A stretch of 64,000 bases of DNA from Formosa sediminum (GCF_007197735.1 NZ_CP041637.1:2575001-2639000); one strand, 5' to 3'; numbered from the stretch's first letter, positions 42,752 through 53,392 are shown. Made by a program: numbers and translations. The notes: generated by a model from the letters alone, not told the origin.

Positions 42752-44809
42752 TTATCTAAATAAAGGTTTATCAAAAAGATACCATTTAAAACGTAACCCA
42801 ATTTCTGTATAATTAAAACCAGCAGCAGTTGCAGATGCAATATTACTCTGTGTACCATAGATATTTAATAAGGCACGTTCTGTAAATTTATATCCTAATT
42901 TTCCTTGTATACGGTAGGTTAGTTGGCTACCATCATCTTCTATAAATTGTAAACCAGAAGCCGCAGTTAGCTCATAGTACCAAGATTTAGCTTTCGTTAT
43001 ATCTTCATTTTTAATAATATTAGCAAAAATTTCTACAGCATTAAATTTTTCCGGACTAAAGTAAATGTCTGGTACTTGATTTTTAAAAGTTATGTATTGG
43101 TAATTCAATCCAACTTTTAAAGCTGGTTTACTCATAATGTTATAGTATAACGACGTAAATAATAAGTTTCTAGTGTTATCGTCGTTTTGCCAAGTATAAT
43201 AATACTGCGTAAACCATCCTATGTTAAAATTGGTACTTAAATTGTAGTTTGCATACAAGTTGTTCATGACTATTTCACGTTCTAATAATTCTGCATTAAA
43301 ACTTTGAATTTCACTTTTGTAACCAATATCTAAAACTTGTAATTTAAAAGGTTTAATATGTACACTTAAGTCTGTAACAAACTGGGTATAATCGTGTGTA
43401 TTGGCTTTGGCCGAGGTCACACCAGCTAAACCTTTAAAGGTTACGTTTGGTAACATTTGGTATGCTAAACCAAAAGATAAATCGTGAGATTTAGCATCGT
43501 TATCTGTTACTTTATTACTCGTAGATCTATGGCTGTATTGGGCTAACCATTTAAAAGTTGTAGAGGTTGGGAGTTCTATATTTGTTAATATGGCATAGGC
43601 GTTGTTATCACCATTGTCAAAAGAATAATACGCTTTTGTTTCCCAAAACGGCGTAAAATTGGTGTTTAACGTTTTTATAAAATGAGTTGCATCTTTCTGT
43701 TTATCGTAAAAAGTTAAAGTGTTTTCTGCAGCTTTATAAGCATCATTGTAATATCCTAAAGCTTTAAGTGCATTGGCTTTACCTAAATTGCCATCAAAAG
43801 AAGTACTGTCGTTTTCTAAAATTATATTATAATCATTTACACTTTTCTTAAAATCGCTTTTATAAATGTTTAATGTTGCACGTAAAGCTAATATCCAATT
43901 TTCATTAGGTTGCGATGTCATTAATTCAGAGATAAGTTTATCTGCTTCAGTATATTTTTTATTCCAAATTAAAGCTTGTATATAGCGCTCTGTAGTGGCT
44001 TGTATGAGTTCTGGTTGTGTTTCAGAAATTAAGCTGCTGTATGCTTGTTGGCTAATTGCTAAGGCTTTTTTTTCTTTGCCATTCAAATGAGCCACGAGTG
44101 CCAAACCATTTAAAGTCGTTAACCTGTATGTCGGTTGTTCAGCTAAAATATTATAAGTCGCTTCTGCTGCTTCTAAACGATTGGCTATAAGGTATAAGTT
44201 CGCTAAATTAATTAAAGTGTCTGCATCATTTTTAAACAAACTAAGATTTTCTTTTAGTAAACGCTCAGCTTCATCATAATTTTGTGCTTGTTGATTTTGG
44301 TACGCATAGCCTAAATAGATGTATTTTTTAGAGGTTAAGGCGTTAGCATTTCCAGGTAATACATCTAATGCTTTATTTACATAAATTAAAGCACTATCAT
44401 ATATTTTAAGATTAGATAGTGTATTTGCATATCCTAAAAGGGCAGGGAAACTTGTTGAATTTTCTTCAATTAAAATTTCATAAAAATCTTTGGCTTGTAA
44501 GTAGTTTTTATTCCATAATAAAGATTCAGCATAATTTAATTTAATTTCAAAATCATCAGGGTAAGTGTTTAGTAATTCTGTAAATAAGGCTACCGCGTGT
44601 TCAGACTCGCCTTGTAAACCCACAGCACGACCATAGCATAATTTAGCAGTTTTATTGTTGGGGTATGATTTTAAAACCGATTTAAAGAAGGATTCTGCTT
44701 GGGCATATTTACCTGTTTCTAAATATGTGAATCCCTCTTGCATATCTTGTGCATTTACAAAACTAGAGATACAAATAAGGCATATTACAATAATATATTT
44801 ATAGGTCAT
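42752..44809 (-). CDS. TPR protein with C-terminal outer-membrane beta barrel (polysaccharide export)
   Basis: 685 residues. A signal peptide (MTYKYIIVICLICISSFVNAQ) is followed by about ten tetratricopeptide-type helix pairs (residues 28-380; GKYAQAESFFKSVLKSYPNN). A barrel of alternating strands runs from about 395 to the end, finishing with an aromatic strand (LRFKWYLFDKPLFR). The TPR-plus-barrel layout is that of BcsC, PgaA and PelB, which guide polysaccharides across the outer membrane. It is divergent from the flippase gene, with the LytTR-type box between them. Confidence 0.85.
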   Translation of the reverse strand: MTYKYIIVICLICISSFVNAQDMQEGFTYLETGKYAQAESFFKSVLKSYPNNKTAKLCYGRAVGLQGESEHAVALFTELLNTYPDDFEIKLNYAESLLWNKNYLQAKDFYEILIEENSTSFPALLGYANTLSNLKIYDSALIYVNKALDVLPGNANALTSKKYIYLGYAYQNQQAQNYDEAERLLKENLSLFKNDADTLINLANLYLIANRLEAAEATYNILAEQPTYRLTTLNGLALVAHLNGKEKKALAISQQAYSSLISETQPELIQATTERYIQALIWNKKYTEADKLISELMTSQPNENWILALRATLNIYKSDFKKSVNDYNIILENDSTSFDGNLGKANALKALGYYNDAYKAAENTLTFYDKQKDATHFIKTLNTNFTPFWETKAYYSFDNGDNNAYAILTNIELPTSTTFKWLAQYSHRSTSNKVTDNDAKSHDLSFGLAYQMLPNVTFKGLAGVTSAKANTHDYTQFVTDLSVHIKPFKLQVLDIGYKSEIQSFNAELLEREIVMNNLYANYNLSTNFNIGWFTQYYYTWQNDDNTRNLLFTSLYYNIMSKPALKVGLNYQYITFKNQVPDIYFSPEKFNAVEIFANIIKNEDITKAKSWYYELTAASGLQFIEDDGSQLTYRIQGKLGYKFTERALLNIYGTQSNIASATAAGFNYTEIGLRFKWYLFDKPLFR

Positions 44810-44856
44810 TTTAATTGCTTTTTTACTTACTGCAAGTTAAACAAACCATTTCAATC

Positions 44857-44924
44857 ATTCATCTACAGCAAATTACCACTCGCCGAAATATAATGGTACT
44901 CTGTTGATTCTTAAAAGATATTTG
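44857..44924 (+). promoter_or_regulatory. LytTR-type site between exporter and flippase genes
   Basis: ATTCATCTA (44857-44865) is 51 bp before GATATTTG (44917-44924), a -7 box with five of six matches. A degenerate second copy ACTCGCCGA starts 21 bp later (44878). It could serve both the flippase and the divergent exporter gene. Confidence 0.55.
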
Positions 44925-45013
44925 CATGAGTAAAACAGCTATTTATACAACATAGTGTTTATGTTAGAAGTGCTTTTTTAGATATGTTTTACTTGAGGTT
45001 AAACTTTAAAGTT

Positions 45014-46264
45014 ATGTATAAGAATCCGATTATTTCAAAATTGAAAACAAATAAAATAACACCAGAACAATTATTTATGTTAAGTGTATTAATTGTAAAT
45101 GGTGGGAATTATTTATATAATTTAATATTAGGACGTTTATTAGGTCCGGAACACTTTGCAGATGCGGCTGTATTAATTACTTTTTTATTGGTATTATCTT
45201 TTGTTGCTATGACATTTCAGCTGGTTACTGCAAAATTTTCAGTAGTATTTGAAGGCATCGTATTTAAAAATTTTATAGGGAAAATCTATAAAAATGCACT
45301 TTTAGTGGGTGTGTGTTGTGGTTTTATAATTATATTGTGTTCTACACAATTACAGCAACTATTTAACACGTCGAGTGCAACTATGTTTGTGATTTTTGGT
45401 ATTGGAGTGCCTTTATACTTTTTAATGAGTGTTAATAGAGGTGTGTTTCAGGGAAAAAAAGATTTTAAACTATTATCTATAACCTATCAAGGGGAAATGT
45501 TAAGTAGACTTATTATAACATTAGGCTTGTTATTTTTATTAAAAATTCCATCATCAACAATAATTTCTATAGGTATTTTAATTTCATTTCTGTTTGGATT
45601 AATACCTTTTAAAATAGAGCATTTAACGCTTAAAAAAACAGTTTTAGCCGTATCAGACTCAAAAAATATTACGTCTTTTTTTATGTTAACTGCGTTTTAT
45701 GAATTGACTCAGATTATAATTAATAATAGCGATATTTTATTAGTTAAACATTATTTTGACTCTTATGAGGCAGGTTTGTATGCCTCTTTAGCTTTAATAG
45801 GCCGAATTGTATATTTTGTAGCATGGATGTTTGTAATGTTGTTATTACCAACCGTGATTACGCTTCAAAAAGAAGGAAAGGATACTGCTCCAATTTTATT
45901 TAAATATGTGGGGTATATTGCAACCATAGCCTTAGTTATTGTATTGGTTTGTGCGTTGCTTCCAAAACTTATGATTACCATTTTGTTTGGAGATAGCTAT
46001 TTGGCCATGGCTCCATTATTATGGAAATATGCGTGGGCTACAGGAATGTTTGCCGTGTCTAATATTTTTGCTTATTACTACTTGTCGTTAGATAAATATA
46101 TTCCTGTAATTATATCAGGTTTGTTTGGTATGTTACAAATGCTTTTGGTAGTTTTTTACCACAATACTTTAGAGCAAGTTGTACACATGCAAATTATTGC
46201 AATGGTATCTTTATTAGTGATTCAGATTTTGTTTTTTCTGTTAAGTCGTAAAACCTTAAACTAA
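45014..46264 (+). CDS. Polysaccharide flippase (Wzx/MATE-like)
   Basis: 416 residues from the ATG at 45014; an ATG 30 bp upstream is possible. About 12 membrane segments; LFMLSVLIVNGGNYLYNLILGRLLGPEHFADAAVL at the start is the typical flippase opening (quoted in parts: NGGNYLYNLILGRLLGPE). Later LLPKLMITILFGDSYLAMAPLL matches the second half. It moves lipid-linked or nascent glycans across the inner membrane. It is 103 bp before the glycosyltransferase, which has its own box. Confidence 0.85.
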   Translation: MYKNPIISKLKTNKITPEQLFMLSVLIVNGGNYLYNLILGRLLGPEHFADAAVLITFLLVLSFVAMTFQLVTAKFSVVFEGIVFKNFIGKIYKNALLVGVCCGFIIILCSTQLQQLFNTSSATMFVIFGIGVPLYFLMSVNRGVFQGKKDFKLLSITYQGEMLSRLIITLGLLFLLKIPSSTIISIGILISFLFGLIPFKIEHLTLKKTVLAVSDSKNITSFFMLTAFYELTQIIINNSDILLVKHYFDSYEAGLYASLALIGRIVYFVAWMFVMLLLPTVITLQKEGKDTAPILFKYVGYIATIALVIVLVCALLPKLMITILFGDSYLAMAPLLWKYAWATGMFAVSNIFAYYYLSLDKYIPVIISGLFGMLQMLLVVFYHNTLEQVVHMQIIAMVSLLVIQILFFLLSRKTLN

Positions 46265-46275
46265 AGTAATTTACC

Positions 46276-46343
46276 ATTCGTCTATACTAACAGGGCTTCT
46301 ATCTAAACTCCGCTTCTTAATCTAAATTTATACACCATATTTG
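46276..46343 (+). promoter_or_regulatory. LytTR-type site and promoter of the GT4 gene
   Basis: ATTCGTCTA (46276-46284) is 51 bp before CATATTTG (46336-46343). A partial second copy with ATCTA in register 21 bp later ends at 46305. The ATG is at 46368. Confidence 0.6.
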
Positions 46344-46367
46344 TATTATAATTAAACCATATTAATC

Positions 46368-47582
46368 ATGAAATTAGCTATTGTAACCGCATATCCTCCT
46401 AGTAAAGTGACTTTAAATGAATACGCTTACCATTTAGTAAAGCATTTTAGACAGAAGAAAGATGTTACCGAACTTGTTTTACTTACAGATAAAACAGAAG
46501 GAGTTAAAGATTTGGAGTTTCAAGAAGATGGTTGTAAAATATCTGTAAAAGAATGTTGGTCTTTCAATAGTTATACAAATTTATATTCGGTATCGCGAGC
46601 TATTCGTAAAGCAAAACCAGATGCCGTTTTATTTAATTTACAATTTATGAAGTTTGGTGATAAAAAAGTAGCTGCAGCATTGGGCCTAATGTTACCATTG
46701 GTTTGTAAACTAAAAAATATTCCAAACATTGTGCTTTTACATAATATACTTGAAGAAGTAGATTTAGGTAGTGCTGGGTTTACATCTAGTAAATTAATGC
46801 AAAAGTTATATGGATTTATAGGAACAAGCCTAACTAAACTCATTTTAAAAGCAGATACAGTTGCTGTAACTATTGAAAAATACGTTGAAGTTTTAGAATT
46901 AAAATATTTAGCAACAAATATTAAACTGATACCACATGGTACTTTCGATATCCCATTAGAATCTAATTATATAGTGCCTAAAGCGCCTATGCAAATTATG
47001 ACATTCGGGAAGTTTGGCACTTATAAAAAAGTGGAAGATATGATTGAGGCAGTAGTGCAGGTAAGAAGCAGAACTGGTTTAGACTTAGAAGTGGTTATAG
47101 CGGGAACCGATAACCCCAATGTCCCAGGGTATTTAGCAAGTGTAAAAGACCGTTATAAACATGTACCACAGATACGTTTTACTGGATATGTAGAAGAATA
47201 TGAAGTTCCAACATTATTTAATGAAAGTGCAGTAGTAGTTTTTCCTTATACATCTACAACAGGAAGTTCTGGAGTGTTACACCAAGCAGGAAGTTATGGA
47301 AAAGCTGTAGTAATGCCAAATTTAGGAGATTTAGCACATTTAGTAAAAGACGAAGGTTATGAAGGTGAATTTTTTGAGCCAACAAGTATAGAGAGTTTAG
47401 CCGTTGCTATTGAAAATATTGTAACTAATGATGCCTATAGAATTAAATTAGGCCAAGCAAACTATAAAGCAGCAACAGCCTTACCAATGAGTAAAATTAC
47501 TCAAATGTATGTAGATGAATTTAAGTCTATTATATTTAATAAAAAAACAATAAAATCTGAGAAACGAGAAGTTATGGCTTAG
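46368..47582 (+). CDS. Glycosyltransferase family 4
   Basis: 404 residues, GT-B fold. The start MKLAIVTAYPPSKVTLNEYAY is the sugar-acceptor half. The C-terminal half shows MQIMTFGKFGTYKKVEDMIEA near residue 205, IRFTGYVEEYEVPTLFNES near 265 and the E-x7-E-type donor motif in HQAGSYGKAVVMPNLG near 305. It adds a sugar to a growing glycan. Its end overlaps the convergent glycosidase gene by 11 bp with no terminator between them, so antisense read-through is possible. Confidence 0.88.
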   Translation: MKLAIVTAYPPSKVTLNEYAYHLVKHFRQKKDVTELVLLTDKTEGVKDLEFQEDGCKISVKECWSFNSYTNLYSVSRAIRKAKPDAVLFNLQFMKFGDKKVAAALGLMLPLVCKLKNIPNIVLLHNILEEVDLGSAGFTSSKLMQKLYGFIGTSLTKLILKADTVAVTIEKYVEVLELKYLATNIKLIPHGTFDIPLESNYIVPKAPMQIMTFGKFGTYKKVEDMIEAVVQVRSRTGLDLEVVIAGTDNPNVPGYLASVKDRYKHVPQIRFTGYVEEYEVPTLFNESAVVVFPYTSTTGSSGVLHQAGSYGKAVVMPNLGDLAHLVKDEGYEGEFFEPTSIESLAVAIENIVTNDAYRIKLGQANYKAATALPMSKITQMYVDEFKSIIFNKKTIKSEKREVMA

Positions 47583-49089
47583 AAATATATGTAAACGAAG
47601 GTTTTAATGTCCCGTTTTCATTAATAAAGCCAAAGTGTTTTTGTGTCTCTCTACGCCACGGTAATTTACCAACAACAGCAGTAGGGATTGCAGTAAAATC
47701 GTATAATGTCCAAGACATAAATTGTAACTGATGTGTTGCTATTTGTTCTTGGATTTTTTTGTGATAATCAGCTTGATTTGTTTTAGTTGAGCCAAAGGGA
47801 TTCCATAATCCAGAATATGAAGACAACCCAAATTCTTGTAAAACTAAGGGCTTATCGTGAATTTTGTCTTTTAAAGTTATTATGGCTTGGTCTAAGTGGC
47901 TTAAATCTTCATAATAATGAAAAGATACAATATCTACTTTATCTTTTAAAATCGTTGCGCTCTTGGTGTTAGACCAACCTATAGTTACAGGATGTATGCT
48001 GTCTGTTTTTTTTACTAAATCAATCATGTGGTTTAACCAAGCAACAACATTGGCCTTACCACGCGATTCAAAGTCTAAGTTTGGTTCATTTTTTATATCC
48101 CAAGCCACTAAAGCTTTGTGGTGTTTTAATGCAGACACAATTTGTTTAGCATGATGTTGGGTTAATGTCCAGTCCATAACAGTGTAATCGCCATAAAAAT
48201 CAAATAACGTAACCATTACTTTTAACTGTTGTGCCTCAGCTAGATCTAAAGTCAGTATTAGTTTCTCAAGCTTTTCAGGCTTAACATTGGCTTTTCCAAA
48301 ATCTTCATATTGTACAAAAATACGTACCGAATTTAATCCTGCATCTTTAATGATTTTAAAGTCTTTAGCAATAGTTTCTTTAGAAAAATCATCCCCAAAC
48401 ATGTCCCAAGGGTGTGCTTGAGGATAATAATTTATGCCTTTAATATTTAAACTATCATTGCGTACTGTTTTTGCTTTATTTTGATAGGGTTGGGTGGCTG
48501 TTTTTACTAAATGTCTAATACGCCAAAACCCATCTTCAAGTAAAAATACTATGTTATAGGTGGCAGTTTCTGTGGTTTCTAAAATTAATGTATTGGCTTT
48601 AAAAATACGTTTAAACTCTACCACATCGCGGTCTGTTATTACTGCCATTTGTCCGTCTTCACTAAAAAACTCTAACCTAGGATTGTGGGTTAAAGTCGTA
48701 GCTTCAATAGTTATCGCTTCAGCTTTGTTTAAGGCTATAAAATCATATAAATTTTTTCTAGCGCTATCTGTATAATAATCTTTTAAACCTGTTTTTGAGT
48801 TTGTTTTATATGCAATGTGTTTTACATACCAGGCATTAAGATAATCGTTTTGTAAGGCGTTTAAATTTTCGCTATCCATTGGTCGTCCTTCATTTTTTAA
48901 AGGCGCCCAATGTATTTGTGGTAAGTAATGTGTTTCTTTCTGAATTTCTGTGTGTAACATCGTGCTTCTATCTGCACCTGTATTTAAGTAACTAAAAACG
49001 GCGCTAACACCAGAAATGATTAAGGCAATAACCATAATATAAGATATAATTAATATGGTACGTAATATGTTTTTATTAAGACCTACCAT
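47572..49089 (-). CDS. Membrane-anchored glycoside hydrolase (GH5/GH-A clan like)
   Basis: 505 residues. One N-terminal membrane segment (ILRTILIISYIMVIALIISG), an NTF2-like beta domain at about 75-200, and a TIM barrel with acid/base E335 in AWDIKNEPNLDF and nucleophile E419 in LVLQEFGLSS. The barrel start GINYYPQAHPWDMFGDDF fits clan GH-A. It faces the periplasm, where it could trim the polymer or release chains during synthesis, as PslG does for Psl (family logic). It overlaps the Ig-like gene by 7 bp and is the last gene of its operon. Confidence 0.85.
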   Translation of the reverse strand: MVGLNKNILRTILIISYIMVIALIISGVSAVFSYLNTGADRSTMLHTEIQKETHYLPQIHWAPLKNEGRPMDSENLNALQNDYLNAWYVKHIAYKTNSKTGLKDYYTDSARKNLYDFIALNKAEAITIEATTLTHNPRLEFFSEDGQMAVITDRDVVEFKRIFKANTLILETTETATYNIVFLLEDGFWRIRHLVKTATQPYQNKAKTVRNDSLNIKGINYYPQAHPWDMFGDDFSKETIAKDFKIIKDAGLNSVRIFVQYEDFGKANVKPEKLEKLILTLDLAEAQQLKVMVTLFDFYGDYTVMDWTLTQHHAKQIVSALKHHKALVAWDIKNEPNLDFESRGKANVVAWLNHMIDLVKKTDSIHPVTIGWSNTKSATILKDKVDIVSFHYYEDLSHLDQAIITLKDKIHDKPLVLQEFGLSSYSGLWNPFGSTKTNQADYHKKIQEQIATHQLQFMSWTLYDFTAIPTAVVGKLPWRRETQKHFGFINENGTLKPSFTYISKP

Positions 49090-50303
49090 AATGATATTGT
49101 TTTAAATTGTTTTTTTATTCCTGCCGTTTCAAACGTAAAACTATATGTGCCATGAGTATAAATTGCAGGTTTAAGTTTAAAAGTGGCATAGCCATTAAAC
49201 GATGTTTTAGTGAGCGTTTCTACAAGGATATTATCTTTGTAAATCTTGAGTTGTACGTGTAATCCATCAGGAATCATTTGTTGCATAAAACTTTGTAAAG
49301 GACCAACCGTAATTGTGCGGTTATGGGCTTTAAATTTTACATCAAAATCATGGATAACTTGTAAGTAGTTTAGTGATATACTATTGCTTTCTGCCATACC
49401 ATTTATATAGGCTTTAATGCTCCAAGTGTCTGCATAATCAGGATGAATCATTTTAGCAGTAGCTATACCCTCAATAGTCGTTCCGGTGGTTTTTAAAATA
49501 TCTTGATTTTTATTCGTAATATAAAACGTTACAAATGTACCATCACTAACTCTATTATTGTGCTTGTCTTTTATTACTGAAGTTGTAAATGTTGTTATTT
49601 GGTTGCCATCTGCATAGTTATGGGGACGAGTCGCTTCAATTTTAAAATTTGTAGGAATTGCAGCCATAACATTAATTGTAAATTCTTTAGAATTTATTCC
49701 TAAACATTCTGAAGCGACCAACATGCGTCCGCTTTCTTTTTTAGAATAGATATTGCTATATGCAATTAAATTATTTGTGTATATGGATTGAGTTTCTTCA
49801 GACGTTAAAAATTGATGCTTAGCTGTAACTAAGGTATTTGTAGGTACGGGATTATCTAAACTATCGGTAGGAATAACCACTAACATACTGTAATCTGTAC
49901 CACCAGCTTCTATACTAGGTGGTCCAATATAGGTTTCCATAGAAGCGACTTCGTTTTTGGGAAGCATATTTATCTTGCCCATATGTGTATGGGTATTTGC
50001 AATTAATTTCCAATTTATTGTACCAATTTTATTGGTAATTGTTTTGGGAATAACATAGTCTAAACCATTATTATTTATGGTAGGTTTAATAATTGTAGAG
50101 CCATAACTGTTAGAACAATACAATAAAGGCTTTTCTGTATTATTGGATGTTGTAAAATGTAATAATACATGCGTCCCTACTGGATAGTCGGTTGCTGTAG
50201 TTTGTAATTTTATATCTACAGAAGCGTTTTTTAGGGGTATAATCGCAAATGAAGATAATACGATTACGCCAAGAAGAAACAAATATGTAAGTTTGGTTTG
50301 CAT
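49083..50303 (-). CDS. Secreted protein with Ig-like domains
   Basis: 406 residues with a signal peptide (MQTKLTYLFLLGVIVLSSFAI). At least two immunoglobulin-like or invasin-like sandwiches follow (ASVDIKLQTTATDYPVGTHVLLHF from 28 and FTTSVIKDKHNNRVSDGTFVTFYI from about 235). It ends in a beta-rich tail without a type IX signal. It is translationally linked on both sides (1-bp overlap upstream, 7-bp downstream). It may be a periplasmic scaffold for the glycan machinery. No catalytic motif is seen. Confidence 0.8.
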   Translation of the reverse strand: MQTKLTYLFLLGVIVLSSFAIIPLKNASVDIKLQTTATDYPVGTHVLLHFTTSNNTEKPLLYCSNSYGSTIIKPTINNNGLDYVIPKTITNKIGTINWKLIANTHTHMGKINMLPKNEVASMETYIGPPSIEAGGTDYSMLVVIPTDSLDNPVPTNTLVTAKHQFLTSEETQSIYTNNLIAYSNIYSKKESGRMLVASECLGINSKEFTINVMAAIPTNFKIEATRPHNYADGNQITTFTTSVIKDKHNNRVSDGTFVTFYITNKNQDILKTTGTTIEGIATAKMIHPDYADTWSIKAYINGMAESNSISLNYLQVIHDFDVKFKAHNRTITVGPLQSFMQQMIPDGLHVQLKIYKDNILVETLTKTSFNGYATFKLKPAIYTHGTYSFTFETAGIKKQFKTISLW

Positions 50304-53300
50304 TAATTAGGGTTTCCTATATAGGTGTTAATTTCTATTTTAATAAAACTAAAATCAGGATGTGTAATAGGTTGTAATTGAGTGTTTAAATGATTATAAA
50401 TTCTATTGGGTACTATTTTATCGGAAATGTTTTGATTTGGTAAGCCGTTTACAAAAATATTTTCCATGCTAGTATTAATAGATTTAACACGACCTGATTT
50501 TAAAATGTTATATTTAAAATCTTGCTTTCTCTGTTGTCTTATACCAGCTTTTACAAATACATGATCTACCCATACCATTGTTTTATTGGCATCGTAATAT
50601 GTAATTAAAAGCTGAGGTATGGTAATTTCTTGTATACCACTATTAAATATATGTCCTTTTATGGTTTCATTTTCAATGGTAACAGCACTTAAAACGACGT
50701 TTTTATATAAATCTGAACCAGAAACGTTTCCTGCTACTTGTAAATTAAATGTAGTAGGTTGTTCTTCAAATTCTACAGGTGTAAATTCGTCTGGATTAAA
50801 TGTGTCTGGAATAGAATCTTGTGTTTTAGACCAAGCAATACCTTCAAAATTTATTCGGAAACTGCTCGATTCTTTCGGCATCAACTTGTGCTTTATGTGG
50901 TATTTTGCATTGTATGTAGCCAATTGTTTGTTGTTGTCGTCATATAATGTGCCTTTTAACACCACATCTGCAGGGACATTATCAATATTCTGAACTTCTC
51001 CAATAATCGCATAACTACCATTGTATTGTACTAGTTTTGCAGAAATCACTTCTAAAACAGGTTGTTTTAAAATATCTTCATGATGTGTTGCTTCAGTCGT
51101 AATTCGGCGTCGACCTTGGTTAAAATAGGTTGTTGTGTTATCTGAGTATAATTGATCTGGAGGTAAATCGTTATTTAAATCGTCTGGCTCTAAAAACCAT
51201 TTTCCTTTAATTTTAGAGAGGGATTTATAATCTATTTTTTCAATTTTTTCTAATGGTGTAATCCATTGGCTCGTAATTTTTGCCGATACAGTACTATCGT
51301 TAAGTGTCGTAATTTCGGTTGTTATAGCGTCCATTTTTGCATAACTGCTTAACAGGCCATCTGTAACCGATATTTCTAACATATATTGCGCAATAGGAAT
51401 ACCGCTTTGCGGATTAATTAGAGCATGCGCTTTTTCAAAAGCTTTAAAATCTAACGCATCATAATATGCTATTATAGCATTTTCTGGACTGCGTTGCGAA
51501 TCGTTTTTTAAATAGAATATATATACGCCATAACACACCACGCTTGCTAAAAGTAATGCCCAAATGTGTGTGATTTTTAAAACATTCCGGTTAAATGTTG
51601 TGTATGCAGTTGGAAATTTTAAAAATTCGGGTTTCGGTTTTACTCGTGTTTTTAGAGCAAGAACAAATAACATTTGTATGTTTAAAACAAAAGCGATTAA
51701 AACTGTAATAAAGGGAACTATACCCCAATGAATTTTAAGCCATTTGGCAACATCTTCTTTAGGTAAAATAGAAGATACTGGCGGAATGTTTAGACGTTCC
51801 CAAACCATAATCCCGTTTTCTAATTGACGTAAACGCTGCCAACCACAAAAGTAAAGAATGGGATCGTAAAACTTATCGTTAGAAAAAATGTATTTCAGAT
51901 TGTATTTTTCGGGTGTAGTTAAAAATTGTTGTAAAGATCCAATACCAGCAACACCTTTAAATTTAGAATTTTCTAAACGTTCTATAGGTCTTGTGGTTAA
52001 TTCTGGTAATCGTCTGGCAGAATGATAATTTCCATCTACAGTCATGGCATTGGTTTGCGCACTAAGCCAAGCCATTTGGTCGCCAAATCCAAGTGTTAAA
52101 AATCGCCATTTGTCGTGATCGTCTTGATTTAAGAAATTCACTATAGGCAGCATCTTTATTTTTTGAGGTTGGGAGGGTCTAAAATAATTTAAACTCATCG
52201 TAAACACGACCATGAAAATAAATAATCCTGCTAAAATACCTCCAATAATTCTATGATATACTGCACCAAATTTTGTCTGTATTAAAGTCTTTAAATCTCC
52301 TTCAACAAAACGATACGCAAATTCGCCCATTAACGGAATAGATAGAATAGAAGCCCAGAGCGTAAACCGGTCTAGCGTTAAAATATTAAATGCCGTTTCA
52401 CCTAATAATTTTAGTGGGATAGGTGTTGTACCTCCAGTTCCTAAAATGGTACAAATGGTTACCGATAAACCAAAAAACAAATACCTTTTACTATAATACC
52501 TATAAAATATATAAGGCAGTAATACCAATAAGATGCCCCAAGGAATTAAAAAGAACACCAATCCCGACGATGTGATTTCTAGAAAATTATCTCGAGATCC
52601 ATGCGGAATAGGAACTTGTGTTATGGGATTTGCTTTTGAATTTAGCCAATACGGAAAAATACAACCAATAATTAAAATTAAAGACAACAAACCAAAACTT
52701 ACAATACGTTTAAAAAGTGTAAAGAAACTATTTAAAAATATTTTGAATGTAACCGCTTTCATGCTACCTGCTTGTTCTCTAGATACATCCATTATAACCA
52801 TGCCTATTAATGGAAAGATAAAAAATACCATCCCGAAAATAGGAGTAACGTGGTGTGAAGTAACCGTAACAGCAATAAGCGATAAACTTGTTGCCAAATA
52901 CCATTTTCTACCCGTTTTTAACCATAAGTAGATTTCTGGCAGCGCATGCATTAAAACAGAAACTCCAACGATACTGGGCAGTTGTCCAAATATGTGTAAT
53001 GTTTCTACAAAAGACGACGAAAATACAGCAAGTAAACATGCATATCCAGCCACTGTTTTGTTTGCAGTCATTAATAAGGAAAACCTGTAGGTTCCTGTAA
53101 TAAATAAGATTATGGCAATTAAAGCTACACTAAATAGCCCAAATTTAAGTCCGCCAATTAATGAGAGTAAAGCAATAGATTGGTGTACCAAAGGCGGATA
53201 ACTTTGTACCGTAAAACCTGTATACCATTTGTAATTCCAAGGCTCGAACCAACTGTTTGCATAATGATCTGCAAAGAATAAATGAATTAAAGCATCATAA

Positions 53301-53392
53301 GTAGTTTCCAATGTAAAGAAAATGGAACTACCATGAAAAATTATGCCTAAAATAAGGGCTGCAATTAAATATTTATTTGAGGTTTCTTTCAA
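50303..53392 (-). CDS. Large multi-pass membrane protein (PTPS_related-type glycosyltransferase-C like)
   Basis: 1029 residues. About 13 membrane segments lie in the first 600 residues. LETTYDALIHLFFADHYANSWF near residue 30 fits a GT-C-type first loop with the acidic pair D-x-H; the region matches the Pfam family I know as PTPS_related. The C-terminal 400 residues are soluble: an NTF2-like part near 640-740 and an FxLYD-like sandwich (VISAKLVQYNGSYAIIGEVQN) near 770-850. It may transfer sugars from a lipid donor in the periplasm. First gene of the operon with the Ig-like and glycosidase genes. Confidence 0.8.
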   Translation of the reverse strand: MKETSNKYLIAALILGIIFHGSSIFFTLETTYDALIHLFFADHYANSWFEPWNYKWYTGFTVQSYPPLVHQSIALLSLIGGLKFGLFSVALIAIILFITGTYRFSLLMTANKTVAGYACLLAVFSSSFVETLHIFGQLPSIVGVSVLMHALPEIYLWLKTGRKWYLATSLSLIAVTVTSHHVTPIFGMVFFIFPLIGMVIMDVSREQAGSMKAVTFKIFLNSFFTLFKRIVSFGLLSLILIIGCIFPYWLNSKANPITQVPIPHGSRDNFLEITSSGLVFFLIPWGILLVLLPYIFYRYYSKRYLFFGLSVTICTILGTGGTTPIPLKLLGETAFNILTLDRFTLWASILSIPLMGEFAYRFVEGDLKTLIQTKFGAVYHRIIGGILAGLFIFMVVFTMSLNYFRPSQPQKIKMLPIVNFLNQDDHDKWRFLTLGFGDQMAWLSAQTNAMTVDGNYHSARRLPELTTRPIERLENSKFKGVAGIGSLQQFLTTPEKYNLKYIFSNDKFYDPILYFCGWQRLRQLENGIMVWERLNIPPVSSILPKEDVAKWLKIHWGIVPFITVLIAFVLNIQMLFVLALKTRVKPKPEFLKFPTAYTTFNRNVLKITHIWALLLASVVCYGVYIFYLKNDSQRSPENAIIAYYDALDFKAFEKAHALINPQSGIPIAQYMLEISVTDGLLSSYAKMDAITTEITTLNDSTVSAKITSQWITPLEKIEKIDYKSLSKIKGKWFLEPDDLNNDLPPDQLYSDNTTTYFNQGRRRITTEATHHEDILKQPVLEVISAKLVQYNGSYAIIGEVQNIDNVPADVVLKGTLYDDNNKQLATYNAKYHIKHKLMPKESSSFRINFEGIAWSKTQDSIPDTFNPDEFTPVEFEEQPTTFNLQVAGNVSGSDLYKNVVLSAVTIENETIKGHIFNSGIQEITIPQLLITYYDANKTMVWVDHVFVKAGIRQQRKQDFKYNILKSGRVKSINTSMENIFVNGLPNQNISDKIVPNRIYNHLNTQLQPITHPDFSFIKIEINTYIGNPN

